Shown: positions 17,396 to 26,122 of the stretch, one piece after another
Numbering within the stretch: position 1 is the stretch's first letter
Layout of the letters: each line of letters opens with the position of its first letter
NCBI RefSeq assembly: GCF_005938105.1
Contig: NZ_VCPE01000016.1
Span: forward strand, 62,001 to 126,000
Direction of reading: 5' to 3'
DNA from: Brucella haematophila
GTDB lineage: Bacteria > Pseudomonadota > Alphaproteobacteria > Rhizobiales > Rhizobiaceae
DNA length: 64,000 nt
Position numbers and translations under genes: made by a program
Notes under the pieces: model-generated
Databases searched by the model: none
What the model saw: the letters and a program-made list of their open reading frames with translations, nothing else
Told to the model about the DNA's origin: nothing

Positions 17396-18526
17396 TCAGG
17401 CAACCGACATCAGGTTCAGTCTGTCGCGCGCGGTCTGGCGCATGAATTCCTGATGGATTGAGCGCAACAGCGCGAACAGATCGTCGTTTGCAGCCAGTTG
17501 TCTGCTTTTACCAGCCGTTTCGAGCATCAAAGCCGAGACTTCCACCGGACCGAACTTGCTGCGTCCGCTGGCAACAGCGCGCCATGCTTCAACGGCTGCA
17601 ATCAGCGCGACATGGGTGGCATCAGCCAAACCGGCAGAACGCAGCAATGCAACCAGCGCTGCCGGGCGTCCATGCGAAATGATTGAGCAAATACGGTCTT
17701 CGTCAAGATCGGACAGCGATGCCATCAGAGCCGCGAACAAATCGATACGACCACCTGCGACAACACGGATGATGAAACTGGTCGTCACCTCACCGCGCAG
17801 ACGCAGATGCTCCACCACGGCAGGCAGTTCCTGATGCGAGCAGGCTTCGGCAATATCGATGGAAGCACGCATGGCTGCATCGCCAACCAGCTTCGCAGCG
17901 CGGCGCTCGCCAAGCAGACGATTGACCAGTGGCATTTCTTTCAAGGCATCGCCAACCTTCACCACCAGCAAATGACGGCAGTCGGCAGGCAGTTGCGGAT
18001 GCGCCAATAGCGCCTCACGCACATGCGGCTCATGTCCGCAACGCTCTGCGATCCGACGGAATGACAGCGGGGCAATCCGCGCACAACCATTGCGAAGCAG
18101 TTCGGCGACCGATTCAGACGTGCCGACTTCTGCGATAGCGGCGGCAAGCGCCATGGAAACATGTGGGCGGGCCGCGACCAGCAACTGGATCAGCGGCGCA
18201 CCGAAGGAAACACGGTCGATAAGGTCTGCTTCGCTCAAAAGCGGCGAACGGGCAATAATGTAGCCTGCCACTTCCGGCTGATCGGCCGCAAGCGCCGTAA
18301 CGATATGCAATGGGGAATGCGCGCTGGTGGACAGAACATCGGCCATGGCGATACGCACCTTGGGCGACGGATCATCAAGCATAAGCGTCAGGCTTGCTTC
18401 GGCAAAGGCGCGAGATTGTGGCGATTCCTGCTGATCGATGCAGCATTGCGCAAGCGCTGCGGCTTTGACGATACGTGCTGAAACCGGCTCGGTTCGGCTG
18501 ATAGGCGCACCATTCTCGATATACAT
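17396..18526 (-). CDS. DUF2336 domain-containing protein
   Basis: A 376-residue, almost entirely helical protein with HEAT-like repeats, matching the alphaproteobacterial DUF2336 family (LMLDDPSPKVRIAMADVLS near the N-terminus; LIDRVSFGAPLIQLLVAARP; FVRQTA-like end). There is no signal peptide or membrane helix. The function is unknown; helical-repeat folds suggest a protein-binding scaffold. It is convergent with the VanZ gene, 4 bases apart. Confidence 0.85.
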   Translation of the reverse strand: MYIENGAPISRTEPVSARIVKAAALAQCCIDQQESPQSRAFAEASLTLMLDDPSPKVRIAMADVLSTSAHSPLHIVTALAADQPEVAGYIIARSPLLSEADLIDRVSFGAPLIQLLVAARPHVSMALAAAIAEVGTSESVAELLRNGCARIAPLSFRRIAERCGHEPHVREALLAHPQLPADCRHLLVVKVGDALKEMPLVNRLLGERRAAKLVGDAAMRASIDIAEACSHQELPAVVEHLRLRGEVTTSFIIRVVAGGRIDLFAALMASLSDLDEDRICSIISHGRPAALVALLRSAGLADATHVALIAAVEAWRAVASGRSKFGPVEVSALMLETAGKSRQLAANDDLFALLRSIHQEFMRQTARDRLNLMSVA

Positions 18527-18678
18527 TCTGGCCCCGCTCCAGACAGTTCATGTATTCGAAATTGGTAAATTAAAATGGTTTATGATCCGTTTACCATAAG
18601 CTTAACCTGGCTCTGAAATGGAATGGAACCGAACGGCCTTCCGCACGTTTTCCTTGCATCAGTAAACGGAGACGACAA

Positions 18679-18996
18679 ATGGCCGAAGACAAGACCACCA
18701 ACGATATCCAGCAGGCTTTGGAAAAGCAGATCGCCGATATGCGCGGTGAGCTGAAACGTCTTTCCCGTACGCTTGCCTCCCAATCCGGAGAATTCCGGGA
18801 GCGTGCGGAAGACGCAATGGATGACGTATCGGGTCGGCTGCGGCACACGGCGCAGGCTGTTCGTGATCGCGGACAAGTGGTGGCGGAAACGATACGCGAG
18901 AACCCCGGAACGGCGACTACGCTGTTCGGGACAGCCGGCATTCTCGGCATTCTGATCGGCGTGGCCATCGGATGTGCGATCTCGGATCGCCGCTGA
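18679..18996 (+). CDS. DUF883/ElaB-like membrane-anchored protein
   Basis: A 105-residue protein with a long amphipathic/coiled-coil helix (about 8-75) and a C-terminal membrane segment (TLFGTAGILGILIGVAIGCAI) ending in DRR, the layout of the DUF883/ElaB/YqjD family. In E. coli, relatives bind ribosomes at the inner membrane in stationary phase; whether this one does is unknown. GGAG lies 9 bases before the ATG. It is followed by a hairpin. Confidence 0.75.
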   Translation: MAEDKTTNDIQQALEKQIADMRGELKRLSRTLASQSGEFRERAEDAMDDVSGRLRHTAQAVRDRGQVVAETIRENPGTATTLFGTAGILGILIGVAIGCAISDRR

Positions 18997-19066
18997 GTAT
19001 ATTCTGAAACGTCAGGAACGGTTTTCGGGATATGCATTAAAGCAAGCCGATTGAAGCCGGTTTAAG

Positions 19067-19101
19067 GAAGGCCCGCGCCGCCCCCTCGCGCGGGCCTTCC
19101 T
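19067..19101 (+). terminator. Hairpin, probable terminator after the DUF883-like gene
   Basis: GGAAGGCCCGCGC and GCGCGGGCCTTCC form a 13-bp GC-rich stem with a short loop. The nearest T-run (TTTTTTC) is about 15 bases further on, so it is not a textbook terminator, but its strength and position after the gene support termination. Confidence 0.65.
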
Positions 19102-19109
19102 GCATTCAT

Positions 19110-19282
19110 ATTGCTTTTTTCTTTACGCCCGCATGGCTGGCTGATAGTCAGCCGCATCGGCAATTTTGCCACCGGTCGCAGCCTACCCGGTCAAAACAAG
19201 GACAAGAAGCCAAGCAGCAATGCTTGCGCTGCGCGCATAAGCGCGAAACTGGCTGCGCCGTAACCTGACGAAAGGCGCTTAA
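19110..19282. other. Hairpin-rich leader before queF
   Basis: The stretch before queF has consecutive small stems: GGCTGA/TCAGCC, GGCAA/TTGCC, ACCGG/CCGGT, AAGCA/TGCTT and GCGC/GCGC. That is more local pairing than typical leaders here. A preQ1 riboswitch was considered because of queF, but the short preQ1-I pseudoknot with its A-rich tail was not recognised. It could be an unclassified leader RNA or chance. Confidence 0.3.
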
Positions 19283-19750
19283 ATGTCAGAAAATACAATA
19301 TATTCCGGCCTCACGCAGCTGGGTTCGACCACTGGTGTGCCAGCCTCGCCGGAAGAAGCCGTTCTTGAAAAAGTCGCCAATCCGCAGCACGGCACGCGCT
19401 ATTGCGTACGCTTTACCGCGCCGGAATTCACCTCGCTTTGCCCCATGACTGGCCAGCCGGATTTCGCCCATCTGATGATCGACTATGTGCCGGATCGCTG
19501 GCTGGTGGAAAGCAAATCGCTCAAACTCTTTCTGTTTTCATTCCGCAATCACGGCGCTTTCCATGAAGATTGCACAGTCACCATCGGCAAGCGTCTGGTC
19601 GATCTCTTGCAACCGGAATGGCTGCGCATCGGCGGTTACTGGTATCCGCGCGGCGGCATCCCGATTGATGTGTTTTACCAGACTGGCGCAGCGCCGCAGG
19701 ATGTGTGGATCCCGGAGCAGAATGTGCCAAATTATCGAGGAAGAGGATAA
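19283..19750 (+). CDS. queF: NADPH-dependent 7-cyano-7-deazaguanine reductase (QueF, short type)
   Basis: A 155-residue enzyme that reduces preQ0 to preQ1 for queuosine in tRNA. The catalytic Cys53 ([12 protein letters not shown]) and Asp60, the QueF NADPH motif ESKSLK at 76-81, and HE at 94-95 are all present. The length fits the unimodular type (homologous to YkvM) rather than the long E. coli type. AAAGG lies 8 bases before the ATG. Its TAA directly abuts the 3' end of the opposite-strand tRNA-Cys-like gene. Confidence 0.96.
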   Translation: MSENTIYSGLTQLGSTTGVPASPEEAVLEKVANPQHGTRYCVRFTAPEFTSLCPMTGQPDFAHLMIDYVPDRWLVESKSLKLFLFSFRNHGAFHEDCTVTIGKRLVDLLQPEWLRIGGYWYPRGGIPIDVFYQTGAAPQDVWIPEQNVPNYRGRG

Positions 19751-19826
19751 TGGAGGCCTCGCCCTGGGTTTGAACCAAGGACAGGGGAGTTTGCAGGCTC
19801 CCTGCGTTGCATTCCGCCACGAGGCC
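19751..19826 (-). tRNA. tRNA-Cys (GCA), divergent sequence
   Basis: The reverse strand reads a 76-base cloverleaf candidate. The acceptor stem GGCCTCG/CGAGGCC is perfect, with discriminator U and encoded CCA. A T-loop TTCAAAC is present on a CTTGG/CCAGG stem, and the anticodon stem GGGAG/CTCCC surrounds GCA. U73 and GCA fit cysteine. Oddities: the D loop (GAATGCAA) lacks the usual GG, the anticodon loop appears to have 8 bases (CCTGCAAA), and there is one extra base by the T stem. It may be a real divergent tRNA or a decaying copy. Confidence 0.6.
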
Positions 19827-20020
19827 ATACCGATCGCTACTAGAAGATAGAACTTGCTGACCGGTTAATGGTTGCAATCATACCCGATTAATCTGGCGAG
19901 AATGTGAACCTTAGGATGTACGCAAGGACAACAGCCGGTAACCGCTCTATTGTTCTGCGTTGCGCCCGTACCTATTATCTTGTCAGCCTACAGCGCCTGT
20001 CCAATTTCGGGAAAAACATC

Positions 20021-20209
20021 ATGAAACGACCCGGTATCTTCATCTCCCTCACCCTGCTATCCGGCATCATCCTCACCGGCTGCGGCGGCGCGGGAAAAGC
20101 AGCCATGGATACGGGCAAGAGTTTTGACCGATTCGGCTGTATGTCTCGCAACTTCAAGGGAGAGCCGCCCTGCCCGCAGCCGGATCAGGCTCCGCCCAAG
20201 ACTCAGTAG
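20021..20209 (+). CDS. Small predicted lipoprotein
   Basis: A 62-residue protein from ATG 20021. MKRPGIFISLTLLSGIILTGC is followed by GGAGK, so the lipobox LTGC puts the lipid-modified cysteine at residue 21. The mature part is only 42 residues, with two further cysteines and a proline-rich end. No family is recognised. An upstream in-frame start at 19904 would bury the signal peptide and is rejected. Confidence 0.7.
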   Translation: MKRPGIFISLTLLSGIILTGCGGAGKAAMDTGKSFDRFGCMSRNFKGEPPCPQPDQAPPKTQ

Positions 20210-20257
20210 TTCCTGAGCCTGAAACAAAAGACGAAAAACCAGAAAAGGAGGCCCCAG

Positions 20258-20800
20258 ATGGCTATTGAACCGCAAGATGTGCTCAAATTCTGGTTTTCAG
20301 CCAAGATGCGTGAAAACTGGTTCACGAAAAGCGACGCTATCGACGAAGAGATTCGCGAGAAGTTCGCGGCAGCCTATGAAGATGCACGTGCTGGCAAACT
20401 CGAATCCTGGAAACAGCAACCCGAAAGCGCGCTGGCCCTGACCATTCTGTTCGACCAGTTCCCGCGCAATATGTTCCGCGGCTCGTCGCGTTCCTTCGAA
20501 AGCGACGGCCTGGCGCTGGATGTGGCCATGCAAGCGCTTGACCACGATTTCGACCGGCAGCTTTCCGCCGACGAGCGGCAGTTCTTCTACCTGCCCTTCA
20601 TGCACAGCGAAAATCTGGACAACCAGCGCCGCTGTGTGGAGCTTTATGAAAGGCTTGGCGACCAATATTCGCTCGGCTTTGCCCGCGAACACCATAATAT
20701 CATCGAGCAGTTCGGACGCTTCCCGCATCGCAACAAGGTGCTAGGCCGCAGCACGACAGAAGACGAAGCTGATTTCCTCAAGGAACATACAGGCTTCTAA
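20258..20800 (+). CDS. DUF924 family protein
   Basis: A 180-residue, mainly helical protein matching DUF924: VLKFWFSAKMRENWFTKSDAIDEEIREKF, LTILFDQFPRNMFRG, FFYLPFMHSENLDNQRRCVELYERL, and NIIEQFGRFPHRNKVLGR. It is a TPR-like fold with no known activity. A strong GGAGG ribosome binding site precedes the ATG. Its stop is immediately followed by the stop of pccR on the other strand, with no base between. Confidence 0.9.
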   Translation: MAIEPQDVLKFWFSAKMRENWFTKSDAIDEEIREKFAAAYEDARAGKLESWKQQPESALALTILFDQFPRNMFRGSSRSFESDGLALDVAMQALDHDFDRQLSADERQFFYLPFMHSENLDNQRRCVELYERLGDQYSLGFAREHHNIIEQFGRFPHRNKVLGRSTTEDEADFLKEHTGF

Positions 20801-22213
20801 CTACATCAGCCGGTACGGCAGGATTCCACGGCGGTCGTGATCGACCGCCAACCTGCTTTTGAGCGGCGGCACGGCGCGCTGCACACATTCCGCACGGTCG
20901 CAAATCCGGCATGAAACGCCGATGGGATCAAAAGCTGACCGCGCCGTGATATCGAGACCATCCGCATAGACGAAATCATGCGCGTAGCCGACTTCGCAGC
21001 CAAGCGCGATGGCATAGCGCCGCTGCGGAGCGTTGAAGCCCCCTTCGCTCTTCGTCAGTTCCGTTGCCACGCAAAGATAGCGCGCACCATCGGGCGTTTC
21101 GGCAAGCTGGCGGATGATCCGGCCCGGTGTTTCAAAGGCCTGATGCACATTCCAGAGCGGACAGGCAGCACCATAGCGCGCAAATTGCAGCTTGGCGGCA
21201 CTGTGGCGCTTGGTGATATTGCCTGCACGGTCGATGCGCGCGAAAAACACAGGGATGCCGCGCTGGCCAGAGCGCTGCAAGGTGCTGAGACGATGCGCAA
21301 CCTGTTCCAGACTGGCCCCGAAGCGCGAAGCCAGCAGTTCAAGATCATGGCGCAACTCTTTCGCCGCTGCGAGGAAAGTCTGGTAAGGCATGACCAGCGC
21401 GCCCGCGAAATAGTTCCGCAGCCCGATCTTGCAGATCTCCACCGCTTCGACCGAGCGAAAATCGGCTCGCCTCGCTATCGCATTGACCAGATCTTCCATT
21501 TCAAGTTCGGCGATCTGAAACGCAATCTGAAAATGACGCGTGGAAGCAGGTGAATAGGGGTTGAGATAGAGAACCCGCGCCACCGGATCGAAGCGGCGCA
21601 GAACCGCCTCGTCAGAGCCTGCTCTCGCCAGTCGCACGCGATGCCGCTCTTCCATATATTGCGGCAGGGCTACGCCGATATCCCGTCCGGGAATATCCAG
21701 TTGCTCCGCAAGCTTTTCCGCTGCAACATCAATCTCATGCACATAATTGTCGATAAAATGAAAGAAGTCGCGCACTTCCTCATATGGTGCAGGCTCAGCA
21801 ATCGACGGTGCGCGTCCCAGCTGGTTATCGAGACTGGCAAGCTGCTCGCTATTGCGCCGATAAGCCTGATGACACGCAATCAGCGCATGGGCCAGCCCCG
21901 GCGCATTCTGCGTGATTAGTTTCAGTTCCTGAAGGTTCGGCTTGTAATTGTCGAATACGGGATCGGCCAGCGCCTCTGAAACCGCTGATAACAACCGGTC
22001 ATCATCGCCAAGCGAGATTGCGCCGATATCGATCTGATAGTTTTCAGCCAGCGCCAACAGGACAGCCGCCGAAACAGGGCGCTGGTTATTCTCAATCTGG
22101 TTCAGATAACTCGTTGAAATACCGAGACGTTCAGCAAAAGCCGACTGGGTCGCCTTATGCTGTTCGCGGATTTCACGTATCTTCCTGCCGACATAGAGCT
22201 TCTTGGGTGCCAT
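20801..22213 (-). CDS. pccR: Short-chain fatty acyl-CoA regulator PccR (ScfR family)
   Basis: A 470-residue regulator from the ATG at 22211-22213; ten upstream in-frame residues are excluded because they read into the operator. Residues about 7-60 are an XRE helix-turn-helix (ATQSAFAERLGISTSYLNQIENNQRP). A central IrrE/ImmA-like part follows, then a DUF2083-type C-terminus with conserved cysteines (SCRICDRAECVQRAV). In Rhodobacter sphaeroides PccR senses propionyl-CoA-level metabolites and activates the propionyl-CoA carboxylase genes. Here it is divergent from pccB, the same layout, so the assignment is firm by family plus context. Confidence 0.88.
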   Translation of the reverse strand: MAPKKLYVGRKIREIREQHKATQSAFAERLGISTSYLNQIENNQRPVSAAVLLALAENYQIDIGAISLGDDDRLLSAVSEALADPVFDNYKPNLQELKLITQNAPGLAHALIACHQAYRRNSEQLASLDNQLGRAPSIAEPAPYEEVRDFFHFIDNYVHEIDVAAEKLAEQLDIPGRDIGVALPQYMEERHRVRLARAGSDEAVLRRFDPVARVLYLNPYSPASTRHFQIAFQIAELEMEDLVNAIARRADFRSVEAVEICKIGLRNYFAGALVMPYQTFLAAAKELRHDLELLASRFGASLEQVAHRLSTLQRSGQRGIPVFFARIDRAGNITKRHSAAKLQFARYGAACPLWNVHQAFETPGRIIRQLAETPDGARYLCVATELTKSEGGFNAPQRRYAIALGCEVGYAHDFVYADGLDITARSAFDPIGVSCRICDRAECVQRAVPPLKSRLAVDHDRRGILPYRLM

Positions 22214-22244
22214 TTTCGCAATTTCGCATTTTGCTATTTGCAAA
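22214..22244. promoter_or_regulatory. Candidate PccR operator: tandem TTTSGCA half-sites
   Basis: Four near-repeats lie head to tail: TTTCGCAA (22214), TTTCGCAT (22222), TTTGCTA (22230) and TTTGCAAAT (22237). The known PccR motif in R. sphaeroides is built from TTTGCAAA half-sites. The array touches the pccR start codon, so it could mediate autoregulation as well as control of pccB 130 bases away. Confidence 0.55.
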
Positions 22245-22374
22245 TTTATAACTTACACAATCGCACCTTTTCAAGCTTTTCTAGACGGCTCACAAGCGCT
22301 TTAAGCGTTTCAGAAGACGCATATAAAAATGCCTATCATTTCAGTTTCATAACCGACTTTCGAAGGCCGCAATA

Positions 22375-23907
22375 ATGCAGGAACTCCTAGAACAGCTCGA
22401 AGCCCGCCGCGCCGAAGCGCGTCTTGGCGGTGGCCAGCGCCGTATCGACGCCCAGCACGCCAAAGGCAAACTGACCGCACGCGAACGTATCGAAGTGCTT
22501 CTCGACGAAGGATCGTTCGAGGAGTTCGACATGTACGTCACGCATCGCTGTACCGATTTCGGCATGGCGGAGCAGAAGGTGGCAGGCGATGGCGTTGTCA
22601 CCGGCTGGGGCACGATCAATGGCCGTCAGGTCTATGTGTTCAGTCAGGATTTCACCGTTCTCGGCGGCTCGCTGTCAGAAACCCATGCCCAGAAGATCTG
22701 CAAGATCATGGATATGGCGATGAAGAACGGCGCGCCTGTCATCGGCCTCAACGATTCCGGCGGTGCACGCATTCAGGAAGGTGTCGCTTCGCTGGCCGGT
22801 TATGCCGATGTATTCAAGCGCAATGCCGATGCTTCCGGCGTCATTCCGCAGATTTCGGTCATTATGGGCCCCTGCGCGGGCGGCGCGGTCTATTCCCCGG
22901 CCATGACCGACTTCATCTTCATGGTGCGCGACTCATCCTACATGTTCGTCACCGGCCCGGATGTGGTGAAGACCGTCACGAACGAGATCGTCACAGCGGA
23001 AGAACTGGGCGGCGCGCGCACGCATACCGCAAAGTCGTCGGTCGCTGATGGCGCTTACGAGAACGACATCGAAGCGCTGGAACAGGTGCGCATCCTGTTC
23101 GACTTCCTGCCGCTCAACAATCGCGACAAGCCGCCGGTTCGCCCGGTCCATGACGACCCGTCGCGGCTAGAAATGCGGCTCGATACACTGATCCCCGACA
23201 GCGCGACCAAGCCTTACGACATGAAGGAACTGATCCTCGCGCTGGCCGACGAAGGCGAGTTCTTCGAAATTCAGGAAGCCTTCGCCAAGAATATCATTAC
23301 CGGCTTCCTGCGCATCGAAGGCCAGACCGTCGGTGTCGTCGCCAACCAGCCCATGGTGCTGGCAGGCTGCCTCGACATCGATTCCTCACGCAAGGCAGCG
23401 CGCTTCGTGCGCTTCTGTGATGCTTTCTCAATCCCGCTCCTGACCCTTGTGGACGTACCGGGCTTTCTGCCGGGCACGGCGCAGGAATATGGCGGCGTCA
23501 TCAAGCACGGTGCAAAGCTGTTGTTTGCCTATAGTCAGGCGACGGTGCCGATGGTCACGCTTATCACCCGCAAGGCCTATGGCGGCGCTTATGACGTGAT
23601 GGCCTCCAAACATATCGGCGCAGATATCAACTATGCCTGGCCGACGGCGGAAATCGCCGTGATGGGCGCCAAGGGCGCAACGGAAATTCTCTACCGTTCG
23701 GAACTGGGCGACCCGGAAAAGATCGCTGCACGCACGAAGGAATATGAAACACGTTTCGCCAATCCGTTCGTGGCTGCCGAGCGCGGCTTCATCGACGAGG
23801 TGATCATGCCGCATTCCTCGCGCCGCCGCATTGCACGCGCTTTTGCCAGCCTGCGCAACAAGCAGCAGAGCACGCCCTGGAAAAAGCACGACACCATTCC
23901 GCTGTGA
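22375..23907 (+). CDS. pccB: Propionyl-CoA carboxylase beta subunit
   Basis: A 510-residue carboxyltransferase that moves CO2 from biotin on PccA to propionyl-CoA, giving (S)-methylmalonyl-CoA. Crotonase-fold halves are seen: [16 protein letters not shown] and [16 protein letters not shown] (oxyanion region), then [34 protein letters not shown] and [14 protein letters not shown]-like oxyanion loop. It starts the pcc operon and is divergent from pccR. pccA follows after 23 bases. Confidence 0.97.
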   Translation: MQELLEQLEARRAEARLGGGQRRIDAQHAKGKLTARERIEVLLDEGSFEEFDMYVTHRCTDFGMAEQKVAGDGVVTGWGTINGRQVYVFSQDFTVLGGSLSETHAQKICKIMDMAMKNGAPVIGLNDSGGARIQEGVASLAGYADVFKRNADASGVIPQISVIMGPCAGGAVYSPAMTDFIFMVRDSSYMFVTGPDVVKTVTNEIVTAEELGGARTHTAKSSVADGAYENDIEALEQVRILFDFLPLNNRDKPPVRPVHDDPSRLEMRLDTLIPDSATKPYDMKELILALADEGEFFEIQEAFAKNIITGFLRIEGQTVGVVANQPMVLAGCLDIDSSRKAARFVRFCDAFSIPLLTLVDVPGFLPGTAQEYGGVIKHGAKLLFAYSQATVPMVTLITRKAYGGAYDVMASKHIGADINYAWPTAEIAVMGAKGATEILYRSELGDPEKIAARTKEYETRFANPFVAAERGFIDEVIMPHSSRRRIARAFASLRNKQQSTPWKKHDTIPL

Positions 23908-23930
23908 TCCGGTTCAGTTGAGTAGATAAA

Positions 23931-25934
23931 ATGATCAAGAAAATTCTCATTGCCAATCGCGGCGAAATTGCCTGCCGTGTGATCAAGACCGCAAAGAAAA
24001 TGGGTATTGCGACGGTGGCGGTATATTCCGATGCCGACCGCAATGCGCTGCATGTGAAAATGGCCGACGAGGCCGTGCATATCGGCCCGGCACCGTCCAA
24101 CCAGTCTTACATTGTCATCGACAAGATTCTCGGTGCCATCAAGGCGACAGGCGCGGACGCCGTGCATCCGGGCTACGGTTTTCTTTCGGAAAACCCGCGC
24201 TTTGCCGAAGCGCTGAAGGCGGCCAATGTCACCTTCATTGGACCGCCGGTGAACGCCATCGACGCGATGGGCGACAAGATCACCTCCAAGAAGCTGGCCG
24301 CGGAAGCAGGCGTATCCACCGTGCCGGGCCATATGGGTCTGATCGAGAATGCCGATGAAGCGGTGAAGATCGCAGGCATGATCGGCTATCCGGTGATGAT
24401 CAAGGCGTCTGCTGGCGGCGGCGGCAAGGGTATGCGTATTGCGTGGAACGACGAGGAAGCCCGCGAAGGCTTTCAGCTGTCGCGCAACGAAGCCAAAGCC
24501 TCCTTCGGCGACGACCGCATTTTCATCGAAAAATTCGTCACCCAGCCGCGCCATATCGAAATTCAGGTGCTCGGTGACAGCCAAGGCAACGTCGTCTATC
24601 TTGGCGAACGCGAATGTTCCATCCAGCGTCGAAACCAGAAGGTGATCGAGGAAGCACCCTCACCTTTTCTCGACGAAGCAACCCGCAAGGCCATGGGCGA
24701 ACAGGCCGTCGCGCTTGCCAAGGCAGTTGGATATTATTCCGCCGGTACGGTTGAGTTCATCGTCGATGGCAGCCGCAATTTCTATTTCCTCGAAATGAAT
24801 ACGCGCCTGCAGGTGGAGCATCCGGTAACGGAACTCATCACCGGCATCGATCTCGTGGAAGAAATGATCCGCGTCGCCGCTGGTGAAAAGCTGCGCTTCG
24901 GTCAGGCCGACGTAAAGCTCAACGGTTGGGCCATGGAGAGCCGTCTCTATGCCGAAGACCCATATCGCAACTTCCTGCCATCGATCGGTCGCCTGACCCG
25001 CTACCGACCGCCTGTAGAAGGCCGTCGCGAAGATGGAACCGTCATCCGCAATGATACGGGCGTGTTCGAGGGCGGCGAAATCTCGATGTATTACGATCCG
25101 ATGATCGCCAAGCTTTGCAGCTGGGGTCCGGATCGCCTTGCCGCAATCGACGCCATGGGCAATGCGCTCGACGCATTTGAAGTTGAAGGCATCGGCCATA
25201 ATCTGCCGTTCCTGTCCGCTGTTATGGATCACCAGCGCTTCAGAGCCGGTGCGCTGACCACGGCTTTCATCGCCGAGGAATATCCGGATGGCTTCGCTGG
25301 CGTTACACCGTCAGAAGACGATGCCCGTCTGCTGGCCGCTGTCGCAGCCCATATCAATCTCACCGTCGTCACCCGCGACGGACAGATTTCGGGTCGCCTT
25401 TCCGGACAGGACGTTAAGCCGGGTAATGACTGGGTTGTGAAGATCGGCGATCATCTGGTGCCCGTTCGCCTTGCGGATGGCGAAGGTGGCGCAACGGTGA
25501 ATTTCGCCGATGGCGGCGACCTCACCATTGCCAGCGACTGGCACCCCGGCAACCAACTTGCCACATTCACCGTTGGCGGCAAGCCGGTCAGCGTGAAGGT
25601 TGCTCGTGCGGGTTCCGGTTGGCGGCTGCGCTGGCGCGGCATGGACCTGACGGCGCATGTGCGCAAACCGCGTGTTGCGGAGCTGGCAAAGCTGATGCCG
25701 GTCAAGCTGCCGCCGGATACGTCGAAAATGCTGCTTTGCCCGATGCCGGGCGTCATCACCTCGATTCTGGCCGAGGAAGGCGTTACGGTGGAAGCCGGGC
25801 AGCCGCTTGCAACAGTCGAAGCCATGAAGATGGAAAACGTGCTGCGCGCAGAGCGCCGCGCCACCGTCAAGCGCATTGCCGTCAAGGCTGGAGAGAGCCT
25901 TGCCGTTGATGAATTGATCATGGAATTCGAGTGA
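23931..25934 (+). CDS. pccA: Propionyl-CoA carboxylase alpha subunit (biotin-containing)
   Basis: A 667-residue biotin carboxylase plus carrier. The ATP-grasp biotin carboxylase module covers about 1-450 (KILIANRGEIACRVIKTAKK; KASAGGGGKGMRIA; EMNTRLQVEHPVTE). The middle is the BT domain, and the C-terminal biotinyl domain carries the acceptor lysine in EAMKME near residue 632. It pairs with PccB in the cytosol. A repeat element separates it from the mutase. Confidence 0.97.
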   Translation: MIKKILIANRGEIACRVIKTAKKMGIATVAVYSDADRNALHVKMADEAVHIGPAPSNQSYIVIDKILGAIKATGADAVHPGYGFLSENPRFAEALKAANVTFIGPPVNAIDAMGDKITSKKLAAEAGVSTVPGHMGLIENADEAVKIAGMIGYPVMIKASAGGGGKGMRIAWNDEEAREGFQLSRNEAKASFGDDRIFIEKFVTQPRHIEIQVLGDSQGNVVYLGERECSIQRRNQKVIEEAPSPFLDEATRKAMGEQAVALAKAVGYYSAGTVEFIVDGSRNFYFLEMNTRLQVEHPVTELITGIDLVEEMIRVAAGEKLRFGQADVKLNGWAMESRLYAEDPYRNFLPSIGRLTRYRPPVEGRREDGTVIRNDTGVFEGGEISMYYDPMIAKLCSWGPDRLAAIDAMGNALDAFEVEGIGHNLPFLSAVMDHQRFRAGALTTAFIAEEYPDGFAGVTPSEDDARLLAAVAAHINLTVVTRDGQISGRLSGQDVKPGNDWVVKIGDHLVPVRLADGEGGATVNFADGGDLTIASDWHPGNQLATFTVGGKPVSVKVARAGSGWRLRWRGMDLTAHVRKPRVAELAKLMPVKLPPDTSKMLLCPMPGVITSILAEEGVTVEAGQPLATVEAMKMENVLRAERRATVKRIAVKAGESLAVDELIMEFE

Positions 25935-26110
25935 TCCTGGAGACGGCGCTTCGCGCCTCCTCAAGCCGTCGTTTCCTCATCCTGAGGAGCGCCCGCAGGG
26001 TGCGTCTCGAAGGATGGGGAAGCCGGACAGGATCGATATACTGATGAACTGGACCCTCGCACTACGAGGGTCGCTACGCTCCCACCTCAGGGTGAGGGCA
26101 GGATGGGATG
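25935..26110. repeat. Rhizobiales palindromic repeat within the propionate operon
   Basis: CCTCATCCTGAGGAGCGC...GTGCGTCTCGAAGGATG at about 25975-26016 and a mirrored CGAGGGTCGCTACGCTCCCACCTCAGGGTGAGG at about 26066-26097 are two ends of a familiar Rhizobiales intergenic palindrome. A smaller GGCGCTTCGCGCC hairpin precedes it (about 25944). It sits in the 188-base gap between pccA and the mutase. Family name and copy number were not checked. Confidence 0.7.
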
Positions 26111-26122
26111 GAGAATAAGCCA

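Noticed and set aside
19110-19282. preQ1 riboswitch before queF
   Set aside because: The compact preQ1-I hairpin with A-rich tail and the Shine-Dalgarno-sequestering pseudoknot could not be recognised.
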